Below are positions 14,648 through 22,338 of a stretch of 27,266 nucleotides of DNA, in pieces. The position numbers were made by a program, and so were the translations under genes. The DNA lies in the NCBI GenBank assembly GCA_946638265.1, contig CAMPBN010000001.1, positions 1-27,266 of the forward strand. The letters run 5' to 3'. Each line of letters begins with the position of its first letter. Position 1 is the first letter of the stretch. A model generated the notes under the pieces. The model saw only the letters and a program-made list of their open reading frames with translations. It made no database searches and had not been told where the DNA came from. This DNA comes from an uncultured Bacillota bacterium. GTDB lineage: Bacteria > Bacillota > Clostridia > Peptostreptococcales > Anaerovoracaceae.

Positions 14648-15484
14648 TTATCCTAAAACGCGGCTGAAAACATCGTAGTTTTCGCTACCGGACGCAGGGC
14701 GATATACTGCAAAGACCACTTTCTTGAACACTTTCGGGAACTCCGCCAAAGCAGTCTTGTATGCCCGCGCCACCACTTTCGGATTGTTGTGGAACGCACC
14801 GCACCCGAAAGCCCCCAGCACCAAGGTGTCTGCGCCTTCCGCAGCCGCACAGGTCAGTATGTGCATCGCTCTTTTCACATGATATCCGAAAAGCTCGGCA
14901 TCGTTCATTTTAATGGGTCCGCCCACCAGCCCTGCGTGCATATTCGGGGTGTGTCTCAAATCCGGCGCCGCCACCGTGATAACATCCACTGTTACCCAAT
15001 CTTCCTGCGGCATGCGCTTTGGCAAATCTTCGTCCGTCTTGCAAATCACAACGCCCGGAGTATAAATAAGCGAATCTGTTGCCTTTTGCGACCCCAAATC
15101 GTGGTGATGCTTGTAAAAGCTGTCTCTCAGGCTTCTGCGGTAAATCAGCGGATACAGCGTGGATGTCCTGCACAAGCTCTCCTCCTGCGCGCTGCTACCC
15201 CGAGTCACGCCGCCACCTGCGTGAAAAGCATTCGCGAAATTCATTACCGCAATCTTGGCATCCGTGGCCTCCCGGTGCAGCCTCATGGCCGCCTCGAAAG
15301 AGCGCTCGCCCGTGACCGCAATCGTCTCAGTCACCGTTTTCGTCTCGTCGAATGTCGGATAATCGTCCTCGTAGTAAACTTTCGTCTTCGCCTTGCCCGC
15401 CTTCACCGAAGCCGCCAGCGCCGGCTCATCTTCAATCCACTTCATGGTGTCATTAAAAACTTCAATTCTATCTTTTTTGTCCAT
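14648..15484 (-). CDS. Microbial poly(ADP-ribose) glycohydrolase-like protein (TIGR02452 type)
   Basis: A 278-residue macrodomain-fold protein. NFANAFHAGGGVTRGSSAQEE (about 82-102) contains the PARG catalytic signature GGG-x(n)-QEE (Gly90-92, Gln100, Glu101, Glu102). The C-terminal ADTLVLGAFGCGAFHNNP is the macrodomain phosphate loop. Such proteins remove ADP-ribose from macromolecules. The start at 15484 has GAGGTGTGAA directly before it; an ATG six codons upstream has no ribosome site. It lies between a regulator and a nested inverted repeat; the ADP-ribosylating partner is not obvious in the window. Confidence 0.85.
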   Translation of the reverse strand: MDKKDRIEVFNDTMKWIEDEPALAASVKAGKAKTKVYYEDDYPTFDETKTVTETIAVTGERSFEAAMRLHREATDAKIAVMNFANAFHAGGGVTRGSSAQEESLCRTSTLYPLIYRRSLRDSFYKHHHDLGSQKATDSLIYTPGVVICKTDEDLPKRMPQEDWVTVDVITVAAPDLRHTPNMHAGLVGGPIKMNDAELFGYHVKRAMHILTCAAAEGADTLVLGAFGCGAFHNNPKVVARAYKTALAEFPKVFKKVVFAVYRPASGSENYDVFSRVLG

Positions 15485-15511
15485 TTCACACCTCAATAAC
15501 ATTTTTATCGC

Positions 15512-15584
15512 TTTCGTCCAGCTACTCTATCTTTTCGTCCAAATTTGATCGATTTTGGACGAAAAATCAATCTGCTGGACGAAA
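15512..15584. repeat. Nested inverted repeat built from four TTTCGTCCA words
   Basis: Outer arms TTTCGTCCAGC (15512-15522) and GCTGGACGAAA (15574-15584) are perfect, as are inner arms TTTTCGTCCAAA (15532-15543) and TTTGGACGAAAA (15554-15565). All share one centre at about 15548. It fills almost the entire spacer between the PARG-like gene and DUF1653, upstream of the former. It could be an operator cluster or a hairpin-forming element. Confidence 0.85.
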
Positions 15585-15586
15585 AA

Positions 15587-15799
15587 TTATCCGATGTATT
15601 CGAAACGCGGGCGCACCTGCCCGTCGCGCTCTACAGTCTCGTTCCACATGGATGCAGGCCGCACCCACACATCCCCGTCGCCGTACAGCGCCCGGTAGAC
15701 CACCATGTCCTCCAGCGTCTCCGAATGCCGCGCCACGCACAGCACCTCGTACTCGTTCCCTTTAAAATGCCGGTACTTGCCGACCTTGATCTCAGACAT
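15587..15799 (-). CDS. DUF1653 domain protein
   Basis: A 70-residue single-domain protein. VGKYRHFKGNEYEVLCVARH, then VVYRALYGDGDVWVRP and the terminal RPRFEYIG, form the DUF1653 pattern, a small beta fold of unknown function. The GYRH-like start and W-VRP core are intact and the length is complete. An AAGGAG lies before the ATG. It sits 22 bases after the ORF6N gene in the same direction, so co-transcription is likely. Confidence 0.85.
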   Translation of the reverse strand: MSEIKVGKYRHFKGNEYEVLCVARHSETLEDMVVYRALYGDGDVWVRPASMWNETVERDGQVRPRFEYIG

Positions 15800-15821
15800 T
15801 GCTATTCTCCTTCTCTGCTTT

Positions 15822-16754
15822 TTATATCGTTTTCAGCCGGTTCAACAGATCTTCCACAACACCCGAATCATCTATTAGAAAAATACCAAAGCATTTCTTT
15901 CCGGCATCCTTTATGGATGCCCCTATATGATACGCTGTCTTCCCATCCAGTATGATAAATCTATCATGGAACACCTGTGTCTTCTTCACTGTCAATGTCG
16001 GGTACTGTGTATTAAAATTATCCGCATCCCTATTCGTAAGCGGTGCGTTCGCATATGTATATATCTTCACATTGACCCCTGCATTCTTCTTTGCCAGGAT
16101 GTTCAATGTATCCACATCGACATATCCGTCAATCAGGATTATCTCCTTTTGCGCTTTCCGGATGATGGATGTAATTAAGCTGAACGCATCGTAAATCTGT
16201 CCATCAAAGAATATCTTCTGCTCCGATTCTGCATGTTCCTCGATATACTGAAACACCTTGTCAAACTTCTCATCCGTGCTTTTCTGGTATTCCAACTGTT
16301 TCAGTTCTATATCACTAACCTTTTCAAAGAGAAGTGCATTGCGGGCAACAAAGCGACGCATTTCAACAAAAGTGCGCATGATATTTATACTCACTTGAAC
16401 AGCAACCTTGCTATGCAAAACGCTTGCAAGCATACTTATTCCCTGCTCTGTATAGGCATAGGGATAATATCTGCGGCCACCGCGACCGCCTTGCTCTTCG
16501 TTTGAGGTTCCAGATTGGAACCTCAAACCATCAAATTCCTCTTTCGTAAGCTTAAAACGAAAATCCTCCGGAAACCGGTCAGCGTTACGCGTTGCTGCTT
16601 TGTTGAGATTCTTTGTCTCAACCTGATAAAGCATCGCCAAATCACTGTCTATCATGACCTGTTTTCCACGAATAACATAAACAAGGCTCCCAATATCCTT
16701 TATTTCGGTAATAACAGGCGCTATTTCATTAGCCGTTTGTTTTGTATTTACCAT
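15822..16754 (-). CDS. ORF6N DNA-binding domain fused to a PLD-like domain
   Basis: A 310-residue protein. Residues about 17-110 form an ORF6N/KilA-N-type DNA-binding domain (RGKQVMIDSDLAMLYQVETK and YPYAYTEQGISMLASVL). A helical linker (about 130-185) follows. The C terminus resembles one phospholipase D half: IDGYVDVDTL and FHDRFIILDG with His273, Arg275 and Asp280, plus GAS. The usual HxK Lys is Arg here. Such proteins are typical of phage and accessory DNA. The start at 16754 has GGAG six bases before; longer TTG/ATG starts would overlap the 31-bp palindrome. A second, related palindrome lies in the coding sequence at 16500-16528. Confidence 0.82.
   Translation of the reverse strand: MVNTKQTANEIAPVITEIKDIGSLVYVIRGKQVMIDSDLAMLYQVETKNLNKAATRNADRFPEDFRFKLTKEEFDGLRFQSGTSNEEQGGRGGRRYYPYAYTEQGISMLASVLHSKVAVQVSINIMRTFVEMRRFVARNALLFEKVSDIELKQLEYQKSTDEKFDKVFQYIEEHAESEQKIFFDGQIYDAFSLITSIIRKAQKEIILIDGYVDVDTLNILAKKNAGVNVKIYTYANAPLTNRDADNFNTQYPTLTVKKTQVFHDRFIILDGKTAYHIGASIKDAGKKCFGIFLIDDSGVVEDLLNRLKTI
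16500..16528. promoter_or_regulatory. Internal palindrome matching the upstream operator
   Basis: GTTTGAGGTTCCA and TGGAACCTCAAAC, 13-bp perfect arms around GAT, lie within the ORF6N coding sequence where it encodes LRFQSGTSN. The outer GTTTGAGGT...ACCTCAAAC is identical to the upstream palindrome at 16766-16796. Confidence 0.7.
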
Positions 16755-16765
16755 TTTCATCTCCA

Positions 16766-16796
16766 TGTTTGAGGTCACAAATTGTGACCTCAAACA
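16766..16796. promoter_or_regulatory. 31-bp perfect palindrome, candidate operator
   Basis: Arms TGTTTGAGGTCACAA and TTGTGACCTCAAACA around a single base, directly upstream of the chosen ORF6N start. Probable autoregulatory site for the ORF6N protein (inference). Confidence 0.75.
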
Positions 16797-16839
16797 ATTT
16801 CATTTTTTATACTTTAGACGGAAATTACCCGATGTACTC

Positions 16840-17157
16840 TTATTCTCCCTTTTTCTTTTCTGTGGCGCCCGCCACGACTTTTGGATTCTTTTTCAACATT
16901 TCTTCGTAATACGCTTTGTACCGATATACGCTGCGTTTGCTGATGCCGTTTCGATCGGCAATCTCAATCAAGTCCATGCCCTTTTCGTAACAAATCACAA
17001 AATCGTTATATATGGCCGTCCACTTGGCATTGTGCGGCTGGCGCCCGCTGGCTTTGCGCTGCTTGTAATATTCAAGTTCCTTTCGCAAATCCGCGTTTTC
17101 ACGTTCCAATTCCTCTATTCGCGCCATGGCCTCTTCAAATGTTTTAATCTTTTTCAT
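16840..17157 (-). CDS. Coiled-coil / helix-turn-helix protein
   Basis: A 105-residue protein. Residues 5-35 have coiled-coil character (MARIEELERENADLRKELEY). Residues about 58-82 form a helix-turn-helix like those of Hin-type resolvases (LIEIADRNGISKRSVYRYK). The tail is Lys-rich. It has no catalytic domain and might be a small DNA-binding partner or the orphan helper of a lost recombinase. The upstream sequence shows no strong AGGAGG. It sits between a rhuM remnant and the ORF6N gene, in line with accessory DNA. Confidence 0.65.
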   Translation of the reverse strand: MKKIKTFEEAMARIEELERENADLRKELEYYKQRKASGRQPHNAKWTAIYNDFVICYEKGMDLIEIADRNGISKRSVYRYKAYYEEMLKKNPKVVAGATEKKKGE

Positions 17158-17185
17158 AACCGATTTCTCCGATAATCCTATTTTT

Positions 17186-17316
17186 TTATGCTATTTTTCG
17201 CCCGAGCAATTCTTTCCAATAGTTGCCGCCGTCGTTCCCTTTCAGACGTTCGTCATCCATTGCAAAGCCCTTGATGATATACTCCTTCAAAACAGAATTC
17301 GCCCATATTTGAACTG
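17186..17316 (-). pseudogene. 3' remnant of a RhuM-family gene, frameshifted
   Basis: The minus frame from about 17302 to the TAA at 17186 reads WANSVLKEYIIKGFAMDDER, then LKG..GGNYWKELLGRKIA, which matches the end of the conserved RhuM-family core. Just upstream, QFK needs one extra base to join WANS in frame, so there is a one-base deletion. No further RhuM sequence precedes it. A GTTGCA/TGCAAC hairpin (17316-17332) marks the break. Nothing else coding was seen in 17158-17475. Confidence 0.75.
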
Positions 17317-17434
17317 TTGCAAAAAATGCAACAACTGAATCCTTGTCCAGCTCCCCTTCCACGTCATTTCCACTCTGTCACAATTATACTGCATTTAGGC
17401 CGGGTTGTCAATGTCATTTTGTCTTTCCGCGGCA

Positions 17435-17463
17435 CAAAAATGGGTCGCTTCTCCCGCGACCCA
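17435..17463 (-). terminator. Terminator of the Spx/ArsC-like gene
   Basis: TGGGTCGC (17441-17448) and GCGACCCA (17456-17463) pair around seven bases; TTTTTG follows on the minus strand, shortly after the stop at 17476. Confidence 0.85.
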
Positions 17464-17475
17464 AAACCAACGAAT

Positions 17476-17826
17476 CTACAGCAGCGCACGCCACTCGTCT
17501 TCTTTGAAGCCCACCAGCACGCAGTCCTTCGCCACCACCAGCGGCCTCTTCACCAGCATCCCGTCCGACGCCAAAAGCCGATACATCTCGTCCTCGCTCA
17601 TGCCCGGCAGCTTCTTCGACAGCTCCATCTCCCGGTACAGCTGCCCACTGGTATTGAAAAACTTTCGCAGCGGCAGCCCGCTCTTTTCGTGCAGCGCCCG
17701 CAGCTCCGCCTCGTCCGGATGCTCCGTCTTAATGTCCAAAAGCTCGTATTTCACGCCGCTCTCGTCCAGCCACTTCAACGCTTTCTTGCACGTCGTGCAC
17801 TTTGAATAGCAGTATACTTTTAACAT
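17476..17826 (-). CDS. Spx/ArsC-family (arsenate reductase-like) protein
   Basis: A 116-residue thioredoxin-fold protein. CTTC at positions 10-13 is a CxxC redox pair, followed by KALKWLDESGVKYELLDIK and the conserved RPLVVAKDCVLVGFKEDEW near the end. Members are Spx/MgsR-type regulators or YffB-like reductases; the choice cannot be made from sequence. CGGAGG precedes the ATG. Its GC-rich codon use contrasts sharply with the AT-rich gene 21 bases upstream, so it marks the edge of the acquired block, though it could still be co-transcribed. Confidence 0.85.
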   Translation of the reverse strand: MLKVYCYSKCTTCKKALKWLDESGVKYELLDIKTEHPDEAELRALHEKSGLPLRKFFNTSGQLYREMELSKKLPGMSEDEMYRLLASDGMLVKRPLVVAKDCVLVGFKEDEWRALL

Positions 17827-17847
17827 AGATACCTCCGATGGAAAATT

Positions 17848-18654
17848 CTATAAAACTATTGATTTTGCCCAATTTGAACAGGCTTCAGACTCAAATAACC
17901 CCAACTCCTGCCATATACCGGCATAGTATATTCCTGCACTCGGAGCTTTTGCGAGGTTTTTTCTTTTACTAAAAACATGTTCAACATCATAAACTGTATT
18001 CATTTTCCATGTGGCTTTAGTTGCATTCTCTAAGGTTAAGACTCGTTTTAAGTCATACTTTAATAGACCTGCTCCTGGCATATTGCTGTCAAAAGAAAGA
18101 TTCTTTGCTGCCTTAAACATCATATTTGTTTTCTTGACCACATGTTTTCCTTTAGCGTGAGGATGCCACCATAATTTTTTAATCTCTTCAGGATTATCAA
18201 CGACTTCACCAACCTGCAAATATCCCCATATTACCTGTAAATCATTGTCTTTATAAAAGTCACCTGTTTTTCGCACATATTGATAGTGCCCATTAGCTTT
18301 CTCAACGCGGTGAAAGTTTCCAAAGAACAGGAACAAATCGCCTTTATTTACCCCTATGTTCTTTAAGTAACCCGCTGAAGAATCAACTTGACCAAAAGCA
18401 GGCTCCCAGCCTTTTATCTTTTCAATCCTTCTGCTCTGGTCTAAATCAGGATCAACATGGCAAAATGAGGGGCCTTTATAATTCAAGTCTTTTAGAATCT
18501 CCGAATAGGGAATCCCCTTGTACTGTAATTCATCATATCTATCCCAATCATCCGATGGAATCGGAAAAGAAATCATAGTACCATCTTCAAATATAGGGCT
18601 AACGATCCCGCCATTCGCTGAATCAAAGCCTTTTCTGCTCAGAATAACTTTCAT
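17848..18654 (-). CDS. Nmad3-like nucleotide-modification-associated protein
   Basis: A 268-residue protein. MKVILSRKGFDSANGGIVSP (1-20), SFCHVDPDLD (63-72), GDLFLFFGNFHRV (105-117) and LWWHPHAKGKH (161-171) match what I recall of the Nmad3 family, proposed by comparative genomics to act with DNA-base hypermodification or restriction systems. Its biochemical activity is unknown. Conserved Asp/His residues in these motifs could form an active site. It has a weak ribosome site (GGTG). It is the last AT-rich gene of the DUF262 block and ends 21 bases before the Spx-like gene. Confidence 0.7.
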   Translation of the reverse strand: MKVILSRKGFDSANGGIVSPIFEDGTMISFPIPSDDWDRYDELQYKGIPYSEILKDLNYKGPSFCHVDPDLDQSRRIEKIKGWEPAFGQVDSSAGYLKNIGVNKGDLFLFFGNFHRVEKANGHYQYVRKTGDFYKDNDLQVIWGYLQVGEVVDNPEEIKKLWWHPHAKGKHVVKKTNMMFKAAKNLSFDSNMPGAGLLKYDLKRVLTLENATKATWKMNTVYDVEHVFSKRKNLAKAPSAGIYYAGIWQELGLFESEACSNWAKSIVL

Positions 18655-18756
18655 AGGCTACACCATTACCCATTGGGTATTATCATAAGTATAAATTATA
18701 TTCACTCTCTGACATATTCTCACCATGTTCTTAACCTATTAGCCTCCCTATATGCT

Positions 18757-19587
18757 CTATCGATTCTTATACCATACAAACCAATCAAATTTTCGCTTTC
18801 TAAAAGCTGTTGTAATGTTTAATTCATCAAGCTTCTTTGTAATGTAGTCGTTATATGCTGCATAGTTGTAAGAATTTTGCCATCTTTGTATCTGTCCTCT
18901 TGTAATATCGTCGAAATACTTTGGAAGGCTATCCTTTAATACCGAATCTAAGATAGAATAATCATCTCTTTCATAAAGGTTCTTATTGTGATAGCAGCAA
19001 TACTTTGTCGCAAAAGAAAAAAGATTAATCTTCCCATTACTACGCGCAATAGTATTTACCACCTCCGGATCACCAGCTTTTATTCGTTCATCAATATTGG
19101 GAATAGAAGCAATAATATCCGAAAGCTCTGCCATGCTTATTTTACTCTTGTGCTGCGAGAGATGAGTTGAATTCGTAATATCTATAAGTCCAACCTTCAT
19201 GGCTACAAGGTCTGAATCCGTATTGTATGGATACGTTTTAAGGCAACGGGTAATCATGTCCATTTCAGAGCCATAATTATCCGCACCCATCACATCCCTT
19301 TCTGCCTCGTTCAAAGTATCATCTGTTATTAAATCTTTATTAAAATTACATCCTAATTTTATCCGCTTTATGCTCTTTTCAAATATTATAGGTTTTACCC
19401 CAGATAAAGAATAATATGATGGATTACTGCCGGTTCTTATAACAATGCCATTAGTCACAAGCTTAGATAAGGCCGTATAAATATTGGGACTATGGTTCTT
19501 ATCACCGTAAATTGTTTCAGCCAACTGCCCTTGAGTCATAGTAGTATTCAATTTTAGTAAAGCGATAATTTTTTCTTTTTGTCCCAT
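18757..19587 (-). CDS. Winged-helix protein with uncharacterised helical domain
   Basis: A 276-residue protein. Residues 1-63 look like a winged helix (IIALLKLNTTMTQGQLAETI, then PNIYTALSKLVTNGIVIR). The rest is mostly helical, with a distinctive LFSFATKYCCYHN (199-211) followed by YSILDSVLKDSLPKYF and a terminal FDWFVWY. That KYC-x-HN...D pattern occurs in uncharacterised proteins of defence-type loci, perhaps related to helix-hairpin-helix glycosylases; this is a weak resemblance only. It may be a regulator or the DNA-recognition part of the block. An AAGAAGGGAG precedes the ATG. Confidence 0.6.
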   Translation of the reverse strand: MGQKEKIIALLKLNTTMTQGQLAETIYGDKNHSPNIYTALSKLVTNGIVIRTGSNPSYYSLSGVKPIIFEKSIKRIKLGCNFNKDLITDDTLNEAERDVMGADNYGSEMDMITRCLKTYPYNTDSDLVAMKVGLIDITNSTHLSQHKSKISMAELSDIIASIPNIDERIKAGDPEVVNTIARSNGKINLFSFATKYCCYHNKNLYERDDYSILDSVLKDSLPKYFDDITRGQIQRWQNSYNYAAYNDYITKKLDELNITTAFRKRKFDWFVWYKNR

Positions 19588-19670
19588 ACTGCTCCCTTCT
19601 TTCTTAATAGCTTACTTTCTCGTCATATTTCTGTCTGTGTTAATTAGAAATTCATAGCCCGCCTATATTG

Positions 19671-19982
19671 CTACATTCTATTTTGCTCACATTCAGTGTA
19701 CGGAACCCATGTGAACTTAGTAAAATCGATTTCAGTATCGACTTCACCCCCATATGGTGGATATCCGTTGTACTGCCCACCAAAGGCCAAACTCAGCACA
19801 TTCAAAGGTGTAATAGTCTTCTTTTCTCTGTTCAGAAAAACGTAGCCTGAATCAAGAACATTATGCCATCCTTTTCTGATTTCAGGAAACAGTGATTCCA
19901 GTTTGTCCATCTCGCCCTTATCAAGTTTTATGAACAAATCGGCCTCTGTTACATTTTTGTTCGTCCATTCAAGAATTAGCAC
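19671..19982 (-). CDS. Small hypothetical protein of the DUF262 block
   Basis: A 103-residue protein from the GTG at 19982, which has GGTGAGG upstream inside the preceding gene and overlaps that gene by 14 bases. A TTG at 20009 would add nine residues but lacks a ribosome site. The sequence is mixed alpha/beta (LILEWTNKNVTEADLFIKLD; LNVLSLAFGGQYNGYPPYGG) with Trp/Tyr-rich segments. No family recognised. The overlap implies coupled expression with the 111-residue neighbour, perhaps an interacting pair. Confidence 0.6.
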   Translation of the reverse strand: MLILEWTNKNVTEADLFIKLDKGEMDKLESLFPEIRKGWHNVLDSGYVFLNREKKTITPLNVLSLAFGGQYNGYPPYGGEVDTEIDFTKFTWVPYTECEQNRM

Positions 19983-20304
19983 TGCTTCGTTCCTCACCTT
20001 TCCAAACAATAGACAGTTTATATTCCTCTAAATTCGCCCTATTAATTACAATCGACGGATCATCATCACTATCTTTCATCACCCAGTACTGCCTGCCGTC
20101 CACAAAGATGTACTTGTTTGGATGATTCCAAAAATACATGGTAATCCCGTTCTCAGAGATATAATCCACCATCGCCATAAACTCTACATCATCGCCGGCG
20201 CATTTATGTCTGACAATGTATTCGTGCGGTGCCCTATCTGCGTAAGTCTTAGCAAAAGTCCACGTTTGATTTTCTATAAAAGACTTTAGTCCCTCTAAGT
20301 TCAT
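19969..20304 (-). CDS. Small conserved-type hypothetical protein
   Basis: A 111-residue protein with GAGGTAAGG before the ATG. TWTFAKTYADRAPHEYIVR (14-32), VDYISENGITMYFWNH, YWVMKD and IVINRANLEE resemble a common uncharacterised small family with the pattern WTFAKT..PH-Y...F...V-YI-ENG...YW-M...INR. It is a compact alpha/beta protein without a signal or membrane segment. It lies 21 bases after the DUF262-DUF1524 gene and overlaps the next gene. Function unknown. Confidence 0.7.
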   Translation of the reverse strand: MNLEGLKSFIENQTWTFAKTYADRAPHEYIVRHKCAGDDVEFMAMVDYISENGITMYFWNHPNKYIFVDGRQYWVMKDSDDDPSIVINRANLEEYKLSIVWKGEERSSANS

Positions 20305-20325
20305 ACCTTACCTCAGCAGCATTTA

Positions 20326-22335
20326 TTATTTTTCAAATATAATTCTCAGCATTTTTTCTTGATGTTCTTTTATTTCTTCAAATTCCCATCTTCCCTTGTC
20401 TTTACAAATCTGCATCATTATCCTGAACTTTAATGAAGCGACGCTGACAGGATTTATTTTCTTAGATTTATCAAGATAATGGTCTAATTTCGCCTTAGGA
20501 GACCAATTAGAACCGGAACTGTTTGCTTCACTGCCAATCATGGCAAAGTTCCCCAAACAGTTAATTTGGGCCTCATTTAATCCACCCTCATCGGCTATTA
20601 CATTAGCTTGTGGATAGTAATGTTCCAAACTTGTCCTTGTTCTCGAGAAATAGAACCGATCGAATACTTTTAGTCCAAAATCCTCACAACCAAGCGTCGA
20701 GAAAAACGCTTTCCTCTTTGGGCTTTCTTTATCAAGATTCTTTGCATCAGTATCATATAATTTCCACAGTCTATAATCTATATAGTTAAAAACAAACAGC
20801 GGAATTCCTTTTGTAGCTTCGGTTCCATCTCCATACATATCAATAAAAGCAGCTTTTGTTTTTTCTGTTAATTTTGTACGATTGAGAGAATTCTTTGCCA
20901 GCATCACCTCATCAAAACTGCCTGGTTTCGGTCTATGATTAGCATTTAACTTATCCTCATCCATGTAGACACCAATAAAATATCTATCTGCAAGTTCTTT
21001 AACAAAAGCTAGGTAATCTACCGTATTTCCGTCATAATCGTTTAATAAATAGAAAAGGCAATAGAACAGGTAATTTTTCCTCTGGCGAGCTGTAAAAGCG
21101 ACTTCAAACATGGACAGCAGATGCACCAACTCATCCTGTGATGTTCCAACAGTATTTTTTAAATTCCCTTCTTTGTCTCGGGTCTGGATACTCCAAGGAT
21201 TATTATCCGGTGAGTCTTCTTCTTTGGAATGGTGAACCACATAATTATCTAGGAAAAACCTTGCTTTTAGGAGATTGTAGGCAAATTTTTTAATTTTATC
21301 TGAATCCATTTTTGCCTTGTCGAATTCATTTATTAATTCTTTATCATCCAAGATAAAACCATTTGCGTCAAAGCCCTGTTCATTCATTTGCGATATTTTC
21401 AAAACAATGAGCAAGAAATTTGGAAAATCAATAATAGGAATAAACGAATCTTTTGTCTCAATCTGCTTTTTTTCTTTTGCTTCGCCTTCCTCTCCCCATT
21501 TATTTATAATGTCTTTTAATGATATCTTTTGATATTCTTTGTCTTCGGCTGCTCCTATCGACTTGACAATCTGCTCAAAAGATTCCACTATAAAGCGATC
21601 ATGTTTTTCACCAAAAATATCTTCTTTATTGTTTTTGACGAATGATTGCTGAACATATATATTCATTTCAGCGCAGCTTTCCCAAATTATATTGAAAGCC
21701 TTTTTTTCGTCATCGGCAAGTTTTGACATAAGCTTTGCTTTAACTATTTCATGCTTTTCAAGTTGTTCGCCTCGTGAATTCATTATCTCAAAATAATGAT
21801 TCAAATCGATATCTTTCGGTACCTGATAATGAATTATTCTCACTTTATCTTCAAAAAATGCTACGAATTCTTTTTTCTCTTTTCCACCTTCTTGAAATCC
21901 CAAATTTTTTATCGCAGATTCAGCATACTTATATCCACTTATAATACCCTCATCCAGTTCTTCGTCATTTGAGAATTTTTTTCCGAGATTTTTTAATGTA
22001 TTATCTGATTTTCTTCTTGCCCTATAAGTTAATTTATTCTGAACTTCAAGCCCTAAAACATCTAGTAAAATTCGCAGTGTAGTAAGCCTCTGCTGCCCAT
22101 CAATAATTTCAAAAACATTATCACCTTTGTGAAAAGACACTAGAGTTCCAATATAATATGGCTTATTCGATTTTTTAGAATACGCATCATATATATCCTG
22201 AACCAGCGCCGAGATTTCATCTTTTCCCCAAGCATAGTTTCTTTGGTAAATTGGGATTTCATATACGCACTTTTCATATCCATTAAAAATTTCTTTGATT
22301 GAAGCTTCTTTTAATGCTAATTCTTCCCTCGCCAT
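20326..22335 (-). CDS. DUF262 + DUF1524 (GmrSD-like) endonuclease
   Basis: A 669-residue protein. The N-terminal DUF262 domain is ParB-like and has IPIYQRNYAWGKDE (27-40) and IIDGQQRLTTL (77-87), the DGQQR motif associated with NTP binding or hydrolysis. The middle is helical. The C-terminal DUF1524 is HNH-like: LEHYYPQ (570-576, His572) then CLGNFAMIG (Asn596) and NSSGSNWSPKAK. This domain order is that of GmrSD type IV restriction enzymes and the DUF262-DUF1524 effectors of other phage-defence systems. It starts three bases after the preceding DUF262 gene, with its GGAGG inside that gene's last codons. Confidence 0.92.
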   Translation of the reverse strand: MAREELALKEASIKEIFNGYEKCVYEIPIYQRNYAWGKDEISALVQDIYDAYSKKSNKPYYIGTLVSFHKGDNVFEIIDGQQRLTTLRILLDVLGLEVQNKLTYRARRKSDNTLKNLGKKFSNDEELDEGIISGYKYAESAIKNLGFQEGGKEKKEFVAFFEDKVRIIHYQVPKDIDLNHYFEIMNSRGEQLEKHEIVKAKLMSKLADDEKKAFNIIWESCAEMNIYVQQSFVKNNKEDIFGEKHDRFIVESFEQIVKSIGAAEDKEYQKISLKDIINKWGEEGEAKEKKQIETKDSFIPIIDFPNFLLIVLKISQMNEQGFDANGFILDDKELINEFDKAKMDSDKIKKFAYNLLKARFFLDNYVVHHSKEEDSPDNNPWSIQTRDKEGNLKNTVGTSQDELVHLLSMFEVAFTARQRKNYLFYCLFYLLNDYDGNTVDYLAFVKELADRYFIGVYMDEDKLNANHRPKPGSFDEVMLAKNSLNRTKLTEKTKAAFIDMYGDGTEATKGIPLFVFNYIDYRLWKLYDTDAKNLDKESPKRKAFFSTLGCEDFGLKVFDRFYFSRTRTSLEHYYPQANVIADEGGLNEAQINCLGNFAMIGSEANSSGSNWSPKAKLDHYLDKSKKINPVSVASLKFRIMMQICKDKGRWEFEEIKEHQEKMLRIIFEK

Positions 22336-22338
22336 TAA

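Noticed and set aside
15823..16793. Longer ORF6N protein starting at TTG 16793
   Set aside because: The TTG lies inside the 31-bp palindrome with no ribosome site; the ATG at 16754 has GGAG at proper distance.
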